DNA of 64,000 nucleotides from Flavobacterium anhuiense (GCF_004151235.1 NZ_JUIV01000023.1:1-64000), one strand, 5' to 3'; counted from the stretch's first letter, positions 27,658 through 36,430 are shown. Numbers and translations are program-made. The notes: generated from the sequence alone by a model not told the origin.

Positions 27658-28173
27658 ATGCCAGATCAAAACCAATCTAATACTTGTGATGAAATCATTT
27701 TTTCGTCTTTCTTCAAGAGTCATGTAAAAGCTCTTCGAAATTTTCTATTTTACAAATTTGGAAATGCAGAACAAGCAGAAGATATAACTCAGGAAGCATT
27801 TGTTAAGCTTTGGCAAAATTGCGCTTCTGTCCCTTTAGAAAAAGCAAAATCATACATTTACACCATTGCTAACAACAGCAGTCTCAACCAGATTGCACAC
27901 CAAAAAGTGGTTTTGAACTTTGAAAAAAACTTTATTGGTTTGGACAAGACAAATGAAAGTCCGGAATATCTCTTGGAAGAAAAGCAATTTCAGGCAAAAC
28001 TATTAAAAGCAATCGAAAACTTAAACGAAAAACAGCGCACTGCTTTTTTGATGCATAGAGTTGACGGAAAAAAATACAGCGAAATTGCCGTTGAGCTAGA
28101 AATAAGCGTAAAAGCGGTTGAAAAACGCATTCATTTGGCATTGTTAAGCTTGCGCAAAGAAATTGATTTATAA
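27658..28173 (+). CDS. ECF RNA polymerase sigma factor, FecI type
   Basis: 171 residues. Sigma region 2 is seen as FYKFGNAEQAEDITQEAFVKLWQN (residues about 35-60), and region 4 as RTAFLMHRVDGKKYSEIAVELEISVKAVEKR near 125-160. It is followed by a FecR-type anti-sigma gene and a receptor with an N-terminal STN signalling domain, the standard cell-surface signalling trio. It probably recognises the motif found at 27581-27610, 28177-28206 and 31734-31763. Confidence 0.92.
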   Translation: MPDQNQSNTCDEIIFSSFFKSHVKALRNFLFYKFGNAEQAEDITQEAFVKLWQNCASVPLEKAKSYIYTIANNSSLNQIAHQKVVLNFEKNFIGLDKTNESPEYLLEEKQFQAKLLKAIENLNEKQRTAFLMHRVDGKKYSEIAVELEISVKAVEKRIHLALLSLRKEIDL

Positions 28174-28176
28174 AAA

Positions 28177-28206
28177 GTAGGGTAAATTTAGTTCTAATTG
28201 TTTTAA
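28177..28206 (+). promoter_or_regulatory. Putative ECF-sigma promoter (copy 2, before fecR-type gene)
   Basis: GTAGGGTAA (28177-28185), 14 bases, GTTTTAA (28200-28206). It starts four bases after the sigma gene stop and ends 18 bases before the anti-sigma start. This suggests that the anti-sigma and receptor genes have their own sigma-dependent promoter. Confidence 0.6.
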
Positions 28207-28223
28207 TTAAATAATACGATAAA

Positions 28224-29123
28224 ATGAAAAAAAATCGCTTATTAGCAAAATGGCTCAACGACGATTTATCTCCAGATGAATTAGCTGCTTTTGAGGCAAG
28301 TCCCGATTTTGAAAAATATCAAAAAATTAAAAAATATACCGCTCACCTGGATGCTGGTGATTTCGATGAAAATAGTATGCTATCTAACATTTTAAGCCAG
28401 AAAAAAGCAGCGCCAAAAGTAGTTCCGCTTTACAAAAAATGGATGCCTAGAGCTGTAGCTATATTTGTTCTTGCTCTTGGAATTACGTTTGCCATGAAAG
28501 TTTTTATCCCTCAAACAGAAACTGCTGATTTTGGAAAAAAGACCGTTTTCTCATTACCCGATAATTCTAAAGTGGTTTTAAACTCAGGTTCTGAAATAAA
28601 CTATAAAAAATGGAATTGGGACAGCAACAGGCATTTGGAACTTAAAGGAGAAGCTTATTTTAAAGTTGCAAAAGGAAGAAAATTTGAAGTGCAGACACGT
28701 CTTGGAAAAGTAACGGTTTTAGGAACGCAATTTAACGTTAAAGCCAGAAAAAACAGGTTTGACGTGGTGTGTTACGAAGGCCGTGTAAAAGTAAATTATG
28801 GTAACACTGAAATTCTATTAACCCACGGACAAAGCGTTCGTTTTGAAAATGGAAAACAGATAAAAATGACTGTAAGTTCATTACAGCCAGAATGGATGAA
28901 TGACCAGATATGTTTTTATAAAGAAAACATAAGAACCCTTTTAGATGAAGTTGAAAGGCAATATAATATTAAGATCGATTTAAATACCAAAGACACTATT
29001 TCGCTGTTTACAGGAAAATTACCCGCAAAAGATCTAAATACAGCTTTGCAGATTATCAGTACAACGTATCATTTAGAAGCGAGAAAGGTTTCGAACAACA
29101 AAATAATTTTTGACGAAAAATAA
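28224..29123 (+). CDS. FecR-type anti-sigma factor
   Basis: 299 residues. The N-terminal cytoplasmic segment (LLAKWLNDDLSPDELAAFEAS) should bind the sigma factor. One membrane helix follows (AVAIFVLALGITFAMKVFI, about residues 75-93). The periplasmic FecR domain contains FSLPDNSKVVLNSGSEINY, LKGEAYFKVAK and FNVKARKNRFDVVCYEGRVKV, and a C-terminal DUF4974/STN-like domain ends in ALQIISTTYHLE. It relays receptor occupancy to the sigma factor. The stop is immediately followed by the receptor ATG. Confidence 0.93.
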   Translation: MKKNRLLAKWLNDDLSPDELAAFEASPDFEKYQKIKKYTAHLDAGDFDENSMLSNILSQKKAAPKVVPLYKKWMPRAVAIFVLALGITFAMKVFIPQTETADFGKKTVFSLPDNSKVVLNSGSEINYKKWNWDSNRHLELKGEAYFKVAKGRKFEVQTRLGKVTVLGTQFNVKARKNRFDVVCYEGRVKVNYGNTEILLTHGQSVRFENGKQIKMTVSSLQPEWMNDQICFYKENIRTLLDEVERQYNIKIDLNTKDTISLFTGKLPAKDLNTALQIISTTYHLEARKVSNNKIIFDEK

Positions 29124-31658
29124 ATGTTCCGCCCCAAACAATTTCATTTTTTGTTTTTTCTCTTCTTTATTGTCCTGAATCTTTTTGCTCAGGATAAAGG
29201 AAAAGTCATGCCTTTTAAAAAAATAATAATTGATATTGAAGCACAGCATGACGTTAGTTTTAATTATACCGAAGATAATATTGAAGGGCTAGAATTCAAT
29301 CCTCCCAAGAAATCGCTTTCATTAGAACAAAAATTGGAGTATTTGAGAAAAAAAACCAATTTATCTTTTGAAAATATAGGAAATAAATTCATCAATATCT
29401 ATAAAATAGATACTGTCTCAAAAATGGTTTGCGGTTATGTTTTATCTTCAATAGATAAAAAACCTATTGAAAATGCCAATATCATTTTAAATAATAAAAG
29501 CCATTTTACTACTGATTCAGAAGGGTATTTTGAGTTTAATGAAGAAAACAGAAATACCTTTGTAATCAGCCATGTCGGTTTTGCATCAAAGAGAACTACG
29601 GCAGGAAACACAAATGCCAAAGATTGCATTCAAATCCTACTGGAGCCTGAAATTACAGAATTGCATGAAATTAAAACTAATGCTATTCTGGCTTCTGGCA
29701 TTTCAAAGAAAACTGACGGATCTCTTGAAATTAAACCTAAAAAATTTGGTATTCTTCCCGGACTTATTGAAGCCGACGCCTTGCAGACCATGCAGCAGAT
29801 TCCTGGTGTAAACAGTCTCGATGAAAGTGTCTCAAGCATCAATGTTCGTGGCGGTACGCATGATCAGAATTTATTTTTGTGGAATGGAATACGAATGTTT
29901 CAAACGGGACATTTTTTTGGTTTAATATCGGTTTTCAATCCAAATCTTGCACATACAATTTCGATCTACAAAAACGGAAGTTCTGCTTTTTATGGAGAAA
30001 GCGTTTCAAGCGTAGTTGACATTTCTTCTACTCCCGAAAAAGCAGAAAAAAATTCATTCAGCGCCGGAATCAACATGATTAATGCTGATGTTTACGCCAA
30101 ATATAATCTTTCAAAAAAAAGTTATATCGAAATTTCGGCGCGTAAATCGATCACTGATTTTGTAGAAACTCCTACTTATAGAGAATATTTCAACAAAGTA
30201 TTTCAAAATACTACAATAACAGATTTTTCGCAGAGCCAAAATCTTAATTATAAAAGCGATAAAAAATTTGGCTTTTATGACGCTACAATAAAATATGTGC
30301 AGAAAATAGGAATCAAAGATCAATTAGTACTTGATTTAATAACCATTAAAGACAATCTGGAAGTCAACAAAAGCGCCACTTCATATAATATAAACAAATC
30401 ACAAAACAATATTTTACGCCAGCAGAATTATGGTGCAAATTTGTCATGGAAAAGAAACTGGAATAACTTCAACACTACAAAAATTAATGTTTACAACTCT
30501 TCGTACGAACTTTTAGCCAATCAATATACAACTTACGAAAACCAAAGAGCAGTTCAGGAAAATACAGTAAACAACAATGGAGCTAATTTGGAAAACAATC
30601 ATATTTTAAACTCTAAATTTAGCTTCAGTGACGGTTATCAATTTAATGAAATTGGCATTACTAATTTAGAACAGGTAACCAATCCCGATTTCTATCGCAA
30701 AGTAAAGGACGTTTTAAGAACTCATGCTTTAATTTTTGAAGGAAAATATAACGATACCGTCTCCCGAGTTTATTTTAAAGGCGGAATGCGTCTTAATTAT
30801 ATTGAAAAATTTAAAAAATATATTGCAGAGCCAAGAATTCAATTTGGTTACGGAATTAGCAAAAGTGTGACTTTAGAATTACTTGGCGAGCTAAAAAGCC
30901 AAAACTCCCAACAGATTATTGATCTGCAGAAAGATTATTTCGGCATCGAAAAAAGACGCTGGATTGTTTCGAATAATGGCACAATTCCAATACAAAGAAG
31001 CAAACAGCTTTCATTAAACCTATTCTACCAAAAAAACAACTGGCTTCTGGATATCGAAAACTTTTACAAAAAAGCAACAGGAATAACGACCTCTAGTCAA
31101 GGTTTTCAAAATCAGCTGGAATTTGTCAGAACTACTGGCGATTATGAAATATGGGGAACAGAAATGCTGATCCAAAAAAAAATAAATCACTTTCTTACGT
31201 GGTTAAGTTATACATATAATGAAAACAATTATGATTTTCCTGATTATGAATATCAACGTTTTCCCAATAACTTTGAACTGACCCACACTTTATCATGGGC
31301 AGGAATTTATGAGAAAAACAATTTCAAAATTGCTTTAGGAACAAAATGGTCTTCTGGAAGACCCAAAACATCTCCAGACTTATCCCAAATTGATCTTTCT
31401 GATCCTGTACTGGTTTATAATAGGCCAAATAACAGTAATCTGCACATATTTTCGCAGGTTAATCTTTCCTCAACTTACAAATGGGAAACCGCACGCGGAA
31501 TTCAATACAAAATAGGAATCTCTATCCTAAATATCCTAAACAGAAGAAATGAAACTAGCGAATATTACAGAATTAATTCTTTGACCAATTCTATTGAAGA
31601 AGTGGACACTTTTTCGTTGCAAAGAACACCAAATCTGAGCTTTAGGGTTTCATTTTAA
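29124..31658 (+). CDS. TonB-dependent transducer receptor (STN and carboxypeptidase-like domains)
   Basis: 844 residues. Signal peptide with core FFLFFIVLNLFAQ, then an STN domain (about 30-95: FKKIIIDIEAQHDVSFNYTE), then a CarboxypepD_reg domain (VCGYVLSSIDKKPIENANII), then a plug with QTMQQIPGVNSLDESVSSIN and VRGG. The barrel ends in FRVSF. The STN domain should contact the FecR protein encoded just upstream. The ligand is not evident. The downstream DUF5777/cytochrome c/YceI genes do not follow the usual SusD pattern, so a glycan substrate is less likely. Confidence 0.9.
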   Translation: MFRPKQFHFLFFLFFIVLNLFAQDKGKVMPFKKIIIDIEAQHDVSFNYTEDNIEGLEFNPPKKSLSLEQKLEYLRKKTNLSFENIGNKFINIYKIDTVSKMVCGYVLSSIDKKPIENANIILNNKSHFTTDSEGYFEFNEENRNTFVISHVGFASKRTTAGNTNAKDCIQILLEPEITELHEIKTNAILASGISKKTDGSLEIKPKKFGILPGLIEADALQTMQQIPGVNSLDESVSSINVRGGTHDQNLFLWNGIRMFQTGHFFGLISVFNPNLAHTISIYKNGSSAFYGESVSSVVDISSTPEKAEKNSFSAGINMINADVYAKYNLSKKSYIEISARKSITDFVETPTYREYFNKVFQNTTITDFSQSQNLNYKSDKKFGFYDATIKYVQKIGIKDQLVLDLITIKDNLEVNKSATSYNINKSQNNILRQQNYGANLSWKRNWNNFNTTKINVYNSSYELLANQYTTYENQRAVQENTVNNNGANLENNHILNSKFSFSDGYQFNEIGITNLEQVTNPDFYRKVKDVLRTHALIFEGKYNDTVSRVYFKGGMRLNYIEKFKKYIAEPRIQFGYGISKSVTLELLGELKSQNSQQIIDLQKDYFGIEKRRWIVSNNGTIPIQRSKQLSLNLFYQKNNWLLDIENFYKKATGITTSSQGFQNQLEFVRTTGDYEIWGTEMLIQKKINHFLTWLSYTYNENNYDFPDYEYQRFPNNFELTHTLSWAGIYEKNNFKIALGTKWSSGRPKTSPDLSQIDLSDPVLVYNRPNNSNLHIFSQVNLSSTYKWETARGIQYKIGISILNILNRRNETSEYYRINSLTNSIEEVDTFSLQRTPNLSFRVSF

Positions 31659-31733
31659 CATCTTTTCGGCAAGAGTTTTTAAAACTTGTATTCTTCATCT
31701 TTATTTTTTTTTTCAAAAAATCGCAATTCTTTG

Positions 31734-31763
31734 GTAGGGTAATCTGCACCAAAGCTGTTTCAC
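31734..31763 (+). promoter_or_regulatory. Putative ECF-sigma promoter (copy 3, before the HxlR operon)
   Basis: GTAGGGTAA (31734-31742), 14 bases, GTTTCAC (31757-31763), 38 bases before the HxlR-type gene. Confidence 0.6.
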
Positions 31764-31800
31764 TATAGAATCATCATTTGATTTGATACAGTTTTAAAGC

Positions 31801-32211
31801 ATGAATACACCAGAAAACGCCACATCTTATATACAGCAGGTCAGATTTGCATCAAAATGCAAATCTGAAATAGCATCCATTATGGACGCCATTTACATGA
31901 TCAGCGGAAAATGGAGAATTCCAATATTGCTGGCACTTATGGAAGGCAACAAACGATTTTCTGAAATTCAAAAAGAAGTGCACAAAATTGCTTCCAAAGT
32001 TTTGGCCCATGAGCTGAAAGAAATGGAACTAAACGGATTTGTTAAAAAGAAAACAGATTATCAAAGCCGTGCCAAAACCGAATATCAATTAACGGATTAC
32101 AGTTCATCACTAAAACCTATCATTAAATCATTACGAGATTTTGGCATTCAGCATCGAAAAAAAATGCGGGAAGAAAGCTATGAAACAAAAAACTCGCTGG
32201 CCGATTATTAA
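31801..32211 (+). CDS. HxlR-family winged-helix regulator
   Basis: 136 residues. The family pattern is clear: MISGKWRIPILLALMEGNKRFSEIQKEV, then ASKVLAHELKEMELNGFVKKK and EYQLTDYSSSLKPII. HxlR proteins usually respond to redox or small electrophiles. A single Cys (C20) precedes the winged helix, at the position used for sensing in some members. It heads a run of five plus-strand genes ending at 34476. Confidence 0.85.
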   Translation: MNTPENATSYIQQVRFASKCKSEIASIMDAIYMISGKWRIPILLALMEGNKRFSEIQKEVHKIASKVLAHELKEMELNGFVKKKTDYQSRAKTEYQLTDYSSSLKPIIKSLRDFGIQHRKKMREESYETKNSLADY

Positions 32212-32233
32212 GCATCAAAAAACAAAACAGAAT

Positions 32234-32626
32234 ATGAATAGAAGAAAAACAATAATTGCAACTTCAATAGTGCTGGTAATAATTTCAGCCGGCATCTACT
32301 TTTATTACGGAGTCATTTTTAAAGAAGCTCGCAATATAGCATCAGAAACACCAGATTTTAGGATAACGGCCAAAAAACTTATCGAAGATTATACCGCAGA
32401 TCCTAAAAAAGCAGACTCGTTATACCTCAACAAAACTATAGAAATAACGGGCAAAGCAACCAAAGAAACCGACTCTGCAATTGTACTGGAAAATACGGTT
32501 TTCTGCCTCTTCAAAGAAAAATTAAACACAAAAATGATGGATAAAAAAACTACGATTAAAGGCAAATGCATTGGATATGACGAACTATTTCTTGAAGTCA
32601 AAATAGATCAGTGCAGTGTTAAATAA
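32234..32626 (+). CDS. Membrane-anchored OB-fold protein (tRNA_anti-like)
   Basis: 130 residues from the ATG at 32234. One N-terminal helix (IIATSIVLVIISAGIYFYYG) anchors a small domain. The domain has AKKLIEDYTADPKKADSLYLNKTIEITGKA and later TTIKGKCIGYDELFLEVKIDQCSV, the pattern of the tRNA_anti-like OB fold (PF12869 type) seen in Bacteroidota exported proteins. The longer frame from 32141 overlaps the HxlR gene and lacks a sensible N-terminus. Function unknown. Confidence 0.65.
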   Translation: MNRRKTIIATSIVLVIISAGIYFYYGVIFKEARNIASETPDFRITAKKLIEDYTADPKKADSLYLNKTIEITGKATKETDSAIVLENTVFCLFKEKLNTKMMDKKTTIKGKCIGYDELFLEVKIDQCSVK

Positions 32627-32649
32627 ACCAAACAAATAATAATTAATTT

Positions 32650-33492
32650 ATGAAGAAAATTCTAGTTCCGTTCTGCCTGTTTTTAGCAACACTGGCCTAT
32701 TCTCAGGATGATTTACTAAAGAGTCTTGATTCTACTCAGGTAGAAGAAAGCTATTCTACAGCAACCTTTAAAGCTTTACAGCTGGTAACGTTGCAGACCA
32801 CAAAAATGCCGGCCAAAAAAGAGTTTTATTTTGTGGTTTCACATCGTTTTGGCACTGTAAAAGATGGCTTTGACAGTTTTTTCGGCCTTGATAATGCTAC
32901 CACAAAACTAGGAGGAATTTATGGCATTACAGATTGGTTGTCAGCGAGCCTTTCCAGACATACTTTAAACAAAATGTATGAAATCGGATTAAAGTATCGA
33001 ATGGCAAGACAAAACGATAATTTTCCTCTTGACATTGTTGGATATAGTGTCGCAGACATCAATACTTTTTTAGAAAAAGACCAATATCCTGGCTTAGAAT
33101 TTAAACATCGAATGACGTATGTGCAGCAGCTTCTAATATCCAGAAAAGTAAGTGAAAAATTCTCATTAGAATTAGTGCCATCTTTTTTACACAAAAACCT
33201 TTATAATCCTGATATAGAAAGAGATAATCAGCTCTCTTTCGGAGGTGGCGGACGCTATAAAATCACGAAGAGATTGTCTGTAAATTTAGAATACATGCAC
33301 AATTTTGACAAACCGGACTTTTATAAAAATCCGTTGTCTGTGGGACTTGATATAGAAACTGGCGGACACGTATTTCAATTAATTTTTACCAATTCACAAT
33401 CTATGAGTGAGAGCGGATACCTTACCAATGCTTCTGGCGATTGGGGTAAGGGAGATTTCTTCTTTGGTTTTAACTTATACAGAGTATTCTAA
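32650..33492 (+). CDS. DUF5777-type outer-membrane beta-barrel protein
   Basis: 280 residues with a signal peptide (KILVPFCLFLATLAYSQ). Alternating hydrophobic strands run through the mature protein (FYFVVSHRFGTVKDGFDSFFGLDNATTKL in segments), ending FFGFNLYRVF, typical of an outer-membrane barrel. The pattern fits DUF5777, a family that often sits next to c-type cytochrome and YceI genes. It lies 19 bases before the cytochrome c gene, so a shared electron-transfer or uptake role is possible. Confidence 0.75.
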   Translation: MKKILVPFCLFLATLAYSQDDLLKSLDSTQVEESYSTATFKALQLVTLQTTKMPAKKEFYFVVSHRFGTVKDGFDSFFGLDNATTKLGGIYGITDWLSASLSRHTLNKMYEIGLKYRMARQNDNFPLDIVGYSVADINTFLEKDQYPGLEFKHRMTYVQQLLISRKVSEKFSLELVPSFLHKNLYNPDIERDNQLSFGGGGRYKITKRLSVNLEYMHNFDKPDFYKNPLSVGLDIETGGHVFQLIFTNSQSMSESGYLTNASGDWGKGDFFFGFNLYRVF

Positions 33493-33511
33493 CAATTAAA
33501 AACGATAAATC

Positions 33512-33916
33512 ATGAAAAAAACAATCGTACTTACAATTTTGCTGGCTGTATTGGCAAGCTGCAGTGATTCTGACACCATTCAGGATATCGAGACACCGAC
33601 AAGTCCAACGAACCCGACAAACCCTACAAATCCGACGGATCCCACAAATCCAACAACTGCTGTTACCTACAATAAAGATGTGAAATCTATTATTGATGCC
33701 AACTGCATAAGCTGCCACTCAAGCGGAAGATCTGCCGCTTTCAGACCTCTGACAACTTTTGCACAGGTAAAAGCTGCAGTAGAAAACGCTGGCCTATTAG
33801 GTCGAATCCAGCTTCAAAACGGTCAGCAAGGTCTTATGCCACAAGGCGGCAGAATGGCTCAAGCTAATATTGACCTAATTGTAAAATGGAATACTGATGG
33901 CCTAAAAGAAAACTAA
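33512..33916 (+). CDS. Cytochrome c-type lipoprotein with PTN repeats
   Basis: 134 residues. Lipobox LAVLASC (lipid on Cys), then a flexible linker of TNP/TNPT repeats (about residues 29-50), then a small heme domain with CISCHSS and a methionine region GLMPQGGRM that could give the axial ligand. The protein should be held in the outer or inner membrane with the heme on the periplasmic or outer side. It sits between the DUF5777 barrel and YceI genes. Confidence 0.88.
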   Translation: MKKTIVLTILLAVLASCSDSDTIQDIETPTSPTNPTNPTNPTDPTNPTTAVTYNKDVKSIIDANCISCHSSGRSAAFRPLTTFAQVKAAVENAGLLGRIQLQNGQQGLMPQGGRMAQANIDLIVKWNTDGLKEN

Positions 33917-33921
33917 TTTTT

Positions 33922-34476
33922 ATGAAAAAATCATATATTATTTTTTTAGCGCTACTGCTTATTATAGCAGCAAATACTCAGGGAACTGCGCAAAAACTAA
34001 TTACAAAAACAGGCAATATAAAATTTCAGGCATCTATGCCATCTTACGAAGAAGTTGCCGCAGAAAACAAATCAGTATCAGCTGTTCTGGATCAGACAAC
34101 GGGAGATTTTGCCAGCCTGGTACTTATAAAAGGTTTTCGTTTTAAAGTGGCGCTGATGGAGGAGCACTTTAATGAAAATTATATGGAATCTGAAAAATTT
34201 CCAAAAGCCACTTTCAAAGGTAAAATTGAAGATTTTGACAGTTCAAAAATTACAAGTTCGCCTAAAAATTTTACATTAAAAGGAGATCTTACTATTCACG
34301 GAAAAACTAGGCCAGTCTCGGTTATTGTAAAAATTTCTAAGGTATCAAATGGTCTTAATGCGGCTGGCGCTTTTGAGGCAAAACCTGAAGATTTTGATAT
34401 TGAAATACCTAGTCTTGTAAGAAAAAAAATTGCTGACAAAATAAAGATCAATTACAATTTTTTATTAATTAAATAA
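33922..34476 (+). CDS. YceI-family periplasmic lipid-binding protein
   Basis: 184 residues, signal peptide ending near GTAQ. The lipocalin-like YceI fold is indicated by KFPKATFKGKIEDFDSS, FTLKGDLTIHGKTRPVSV and FEAKPEDFDIEIPSL. YceI proteins bind isoprenoid chains such as polyprenyl quinones. Together with the cytochrome c it suggests periplasmic redox chemistry. It is the last gene of the HxlR-led run; a terminator follows at 34537. Confidence 0.88.
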   Translation: MKKSYIIFLALLLIIAANTQGTAQKLITKTGNIKFQASMPSYEEVAAENKSVSAVLDQTTGDFASLVLIKGFRFKVALMEEHFNENYMESEKFPKATFKGKIEDFDSSKITSSPKNFTLKGDLTIHGKTRPVSVIVKISKVSNGLNAAGAFEAKPEDFDIEIPSLVRKKIADKIKINYNFLLIK

Positions 34477-34536
34477 TCCTCTTTAAGAATCAGATCCATT
34501 CAGGTTCAAAGAGTATTAAAGATGACTAATATTCTG

Positions 34537-34570
34537 GAGACCGGTAACGCATTACGCCGGTCTCTTTTTT
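34537..34570 (+). terminator. Rho-independent terminator of the HxlR-YceI run
   Basis: Stem GAGACCGG/CCGGTCTC, 12-base loop, then a run of T residues. It probably ends the transcription begun near 31763. Confidence 0.85.
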
Positions 34571-34589
34571 AACCTTAAATCACAATAAA

Positions 34590-34985
34590 ATGATCTGTAA
34601 AAATTATGTTGTTACTGGAGAAGAAGTAAATGATTATATGGTTATGGAAGATATCGCATACATTTCGTATACTGTTCGATTGTTATACCATTTTTTGTTT
34701 CATAACGGTTTTTCAAAAGAAAAACTCAATTATATGCATTTAGATTTACAGGAAGGAAATCACGAATTGATCATCCATAAAGACCTGATGTTTACAGAAC
34801 ATTTTTTACTTGAAATGAAGCATTGCTATATTGAAGACAAAATCAATATTAAAAGCTGCTTTTTTAACTCAAAGAACGAATGCTGCGCAGAAGTTACAAA
34901 AGAAGTAAAATGGTTTAACTCAATCAGCAGAGAAATTGTTAAAACACCGAAACAAATTCTTGAACATTTTTATCCGAAAATGTAA
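34590..34985 (+). CDS. Hotdog-fold thioesterase-like protein
   Basis: 131 residues, no export signal. The layout, with an N-terminal helix region (YISYTVRLLYHFLFHNGFS), ELIIHKDLMFTEHFLLEMKHC and a final EIVKTPKQILEHFYP, resembles the YbgC/FadM-like 4HBT fold, where the last element is often IP-x-x-L/I. The catalytic Asp is not obvious. It follows a terminator and is probably its own unit. The 288 bases after it hold no convincing gene, only a weak AAACCTT/AAGGTTT hairpin at 35142-35166 and the tRNA promoter. Confidence 0.5.
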   Translation: MICKNYVVTGEEVNDYMVMEDIAYISYTVRLLYHFLFHNGFSKEKLNYMHLDLQEGNHELIIHKDLMFTEHFLLEMKHCYIEDKINIKSCFFNSKNECCAEVTKEVKWFNSISREIVKTPKQILEHFYPKM

Positions 34986-35233
34986 ATCAAATTTTATGAT
35001 AATACTAATTGTAGATCGGAATTTTCAAGATGCAAAAAATGTATAATGCTTCTGTGGTGGGTTTAATACAAAAAATATTAGAAATGCAATATACAAGCGG
35101 GATAAGGACTATAATCTTGATTCCTCTTCATCTTAAATTTAAAACCTTTGACCTTTGTTAAGGTTTTTCTTTTTTATAGTATATTTTTTTAAGAAATAGT
35201 TCAAAAAAAATTTTCACAATTCAAAAAACAGCT

Positions 35234-35242
35234 TATCTTTGC
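35234..35242 (+). promoter_or_regulatory. Promoter -7 element of tRNA-Ser copy 2
   Basis: TATCTTTGC, 32 bases before the tRNA. The flanking sequence is similar to that before copy 1. Confidence 0.6.
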
Positions 35243-35273
35243 ACTCGCAATCAGAAAATGATAGCAAGATACT

Positions 35274-35358
35274 GGAGAAATGGCAGAGCGGTCGAATGCG
35301 GCAGTCTTGAAAACTGTTGACTGTAACAGGTCCGGGGGTTCGAATCCCTCTTTCTCCG
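35274..35358 (+). tRNA. tRNA-Ser (anticodon UGA), copy 2
   Basis: Identical over all 85 bases to the tRNA at 22216-22300, with the same class II fold and TGA anticodon. The promoter-proximal leader is also conserved (GCACTCGCAATCA against GCACCCGCAATCA), whereas the trailing sequence differs after the CCGC, so the duplication covered promoter and tRNA. Confidence 0.95.
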
Positions 35359-35393
35359 CCAGTAGAAGTTTCCCATGAGAAACTTTAAAAATT

Positions 35394-35429
35394 AAAAGCC
35401 TTTAAATGTAAAATTTAAAGGCTTTTTTT
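35394..35429 (+). terminator. Terminator after tRNA-Ser copy 2
   Basis: Stem AAAAGCCTTTAAAT with its exact complement around GTAAA, then a T run. Confidence 0.8.
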
Positions 35430-35471
35430 ATTGTTCTTAATTAAAAATTCTAAATATTATTTAGCATAGAG

Positions 35472-35504
35472 AAAAAAGGATGAGTTTAAATCTCATCCTT
35501 TTTT
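35472..35504 (-). terminator. Bidirectional terminator closing the mannoside locus
   Basis: Thirteen-bp stem AAAAAAGGATGAG/CTCATCCTTTTTT with loop TTTAAAT, directly after the ROK kinase stop on the minus strand. Both strands have T tracts. Confidence 0.8.
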
Positions 35505-35508
35505 GTTT

Positions 35509-36408
35509 TTAATCACAAAGAAAACTAACCGCTCCTAGTAAGGCCGCGATTTCATTGTCATTTGAAATAGAAACCTCAACTTTTAAATCAGATTCTTGAA
35601 TTGTGTTATTAAATGAAGACAAAAACAAATCGCTTGCATTGGCAATTTTTCCTCCAATAATAATATGATCTGCCGTAAAATTTTTAATCCATGGAATTAC
35701 AACTTGAGCTAAGTCCTCTCCCATTTCTTCAAATACTTTAATTGCTAACCTATCTCCCTTTTTTGCTAGATTATACAATTCTACTCCATTATTAAGCTCG
35801 ATACCGTTTAAAGATTTATAATGCGATAAAAGACCTCTTGCAGAAACATAATCTTCTGCAATGCTATCTTTATAAGTAAGATTATATATTTCTCCATCAG
35901 CTGGAACAGAATTTCCTGAACTGATTGATGTTCCTTTATCAATAAAACAAGCTCCTAATCCTGTGCCTAATGTTACAGCCATTACTTTTTTAGATAGGTT
36001 TTCTTGTTGCTTAAAAACTTCTCCTTTTCCAAAGCAAACGGCATCATTTTCAAAAAGAACTGGAAAATCTGCAGGAAAACCAAGAGTTTCCAAAAGCAAT
36101 TCCCTTACATTTAGTCCATAAAAATGCTCGTATTTAGATTGATCTTTAATCCAGCAAATTCCCGTTTTATAATCAAATGGTCCAGGCATGCAAATCGCAA
36201 TTCCCGTGATATCTTTAATTTTAGAGTTTTTAATTGAGGTGATGATTACTTTTTTCCAGATATTCATAACTTGATCTACTGGCAGATTTGAATCGAAAGA
36301 TTCTTTGCAGAGTGAAAAATCAAGCACTTTCATTTCTGTTTTATCAATAACCGCAGCTGTAATATGCGTTCCGCCTATATCTAGCCCAATGGCGTGTGAT
36401 GTATTCAT
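35509..36408 (-). CDS. ROK-family sugar kinase
   Basis: 299 residues, cytoplasmic. ATP-site motif GLDIGGTHITAAVID at the N-terminus, active-site NDAV in FENDAVCFGKGE, and VTLGTGLGACFI. The usual ROK zinc motif (CxCGxxGC) is absent; VPADGEIYNL and SAEDY-like residues replace it, as in AlsK-type kinases. At the end of a locus for mannosides it may phosphorylate the mannose released by GH92/GH125 enzymes, but glucose or allose specificity cannot be excluded. Confidence 0.82.
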   Translation of the reverse strand: MNTSHAIGLDIGGTHITAAVIDKTEMKVLDFSLCKESFDSNLPVDQVMNIWKKVIITSIKNSKIKDITGIAICMPGPFDYKTGICWIKDQSKYEHFYGLNVRELLLETLGFPADFPVLFENDAVCFGKGEVFKQQENLSKKVMAVTLGTGLGACFIDKGTSISSGNSVPADGEIYNLTYKDSIAEDYVSARGLLSHYKSLNGIELNNGVELYNLAKKGDRLAIKVFEEMGEDLAQVVIPWIKNFTADHIIIGGKIANASDLFLSSFNNTIQESDLKVEVSISNDNEIAALLGAVSFLCD

Positions 36409-36430
36409 TTCTATTTTTTAAGCTTTAGTA

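Noticed and set aside
33597..33652. Tandem repeat of AATCC/AACCC units as a satellite
   Set aside because: It is coding: the TNP/TNPT linker of the cytochrome c lipoprotein.
34995..35045. Short frame reading MIILIVDRNFQDAKNV, like the start of a response regulator
   Set aside because: Only 16 codons with a stop straight after and no continuation in other frames.
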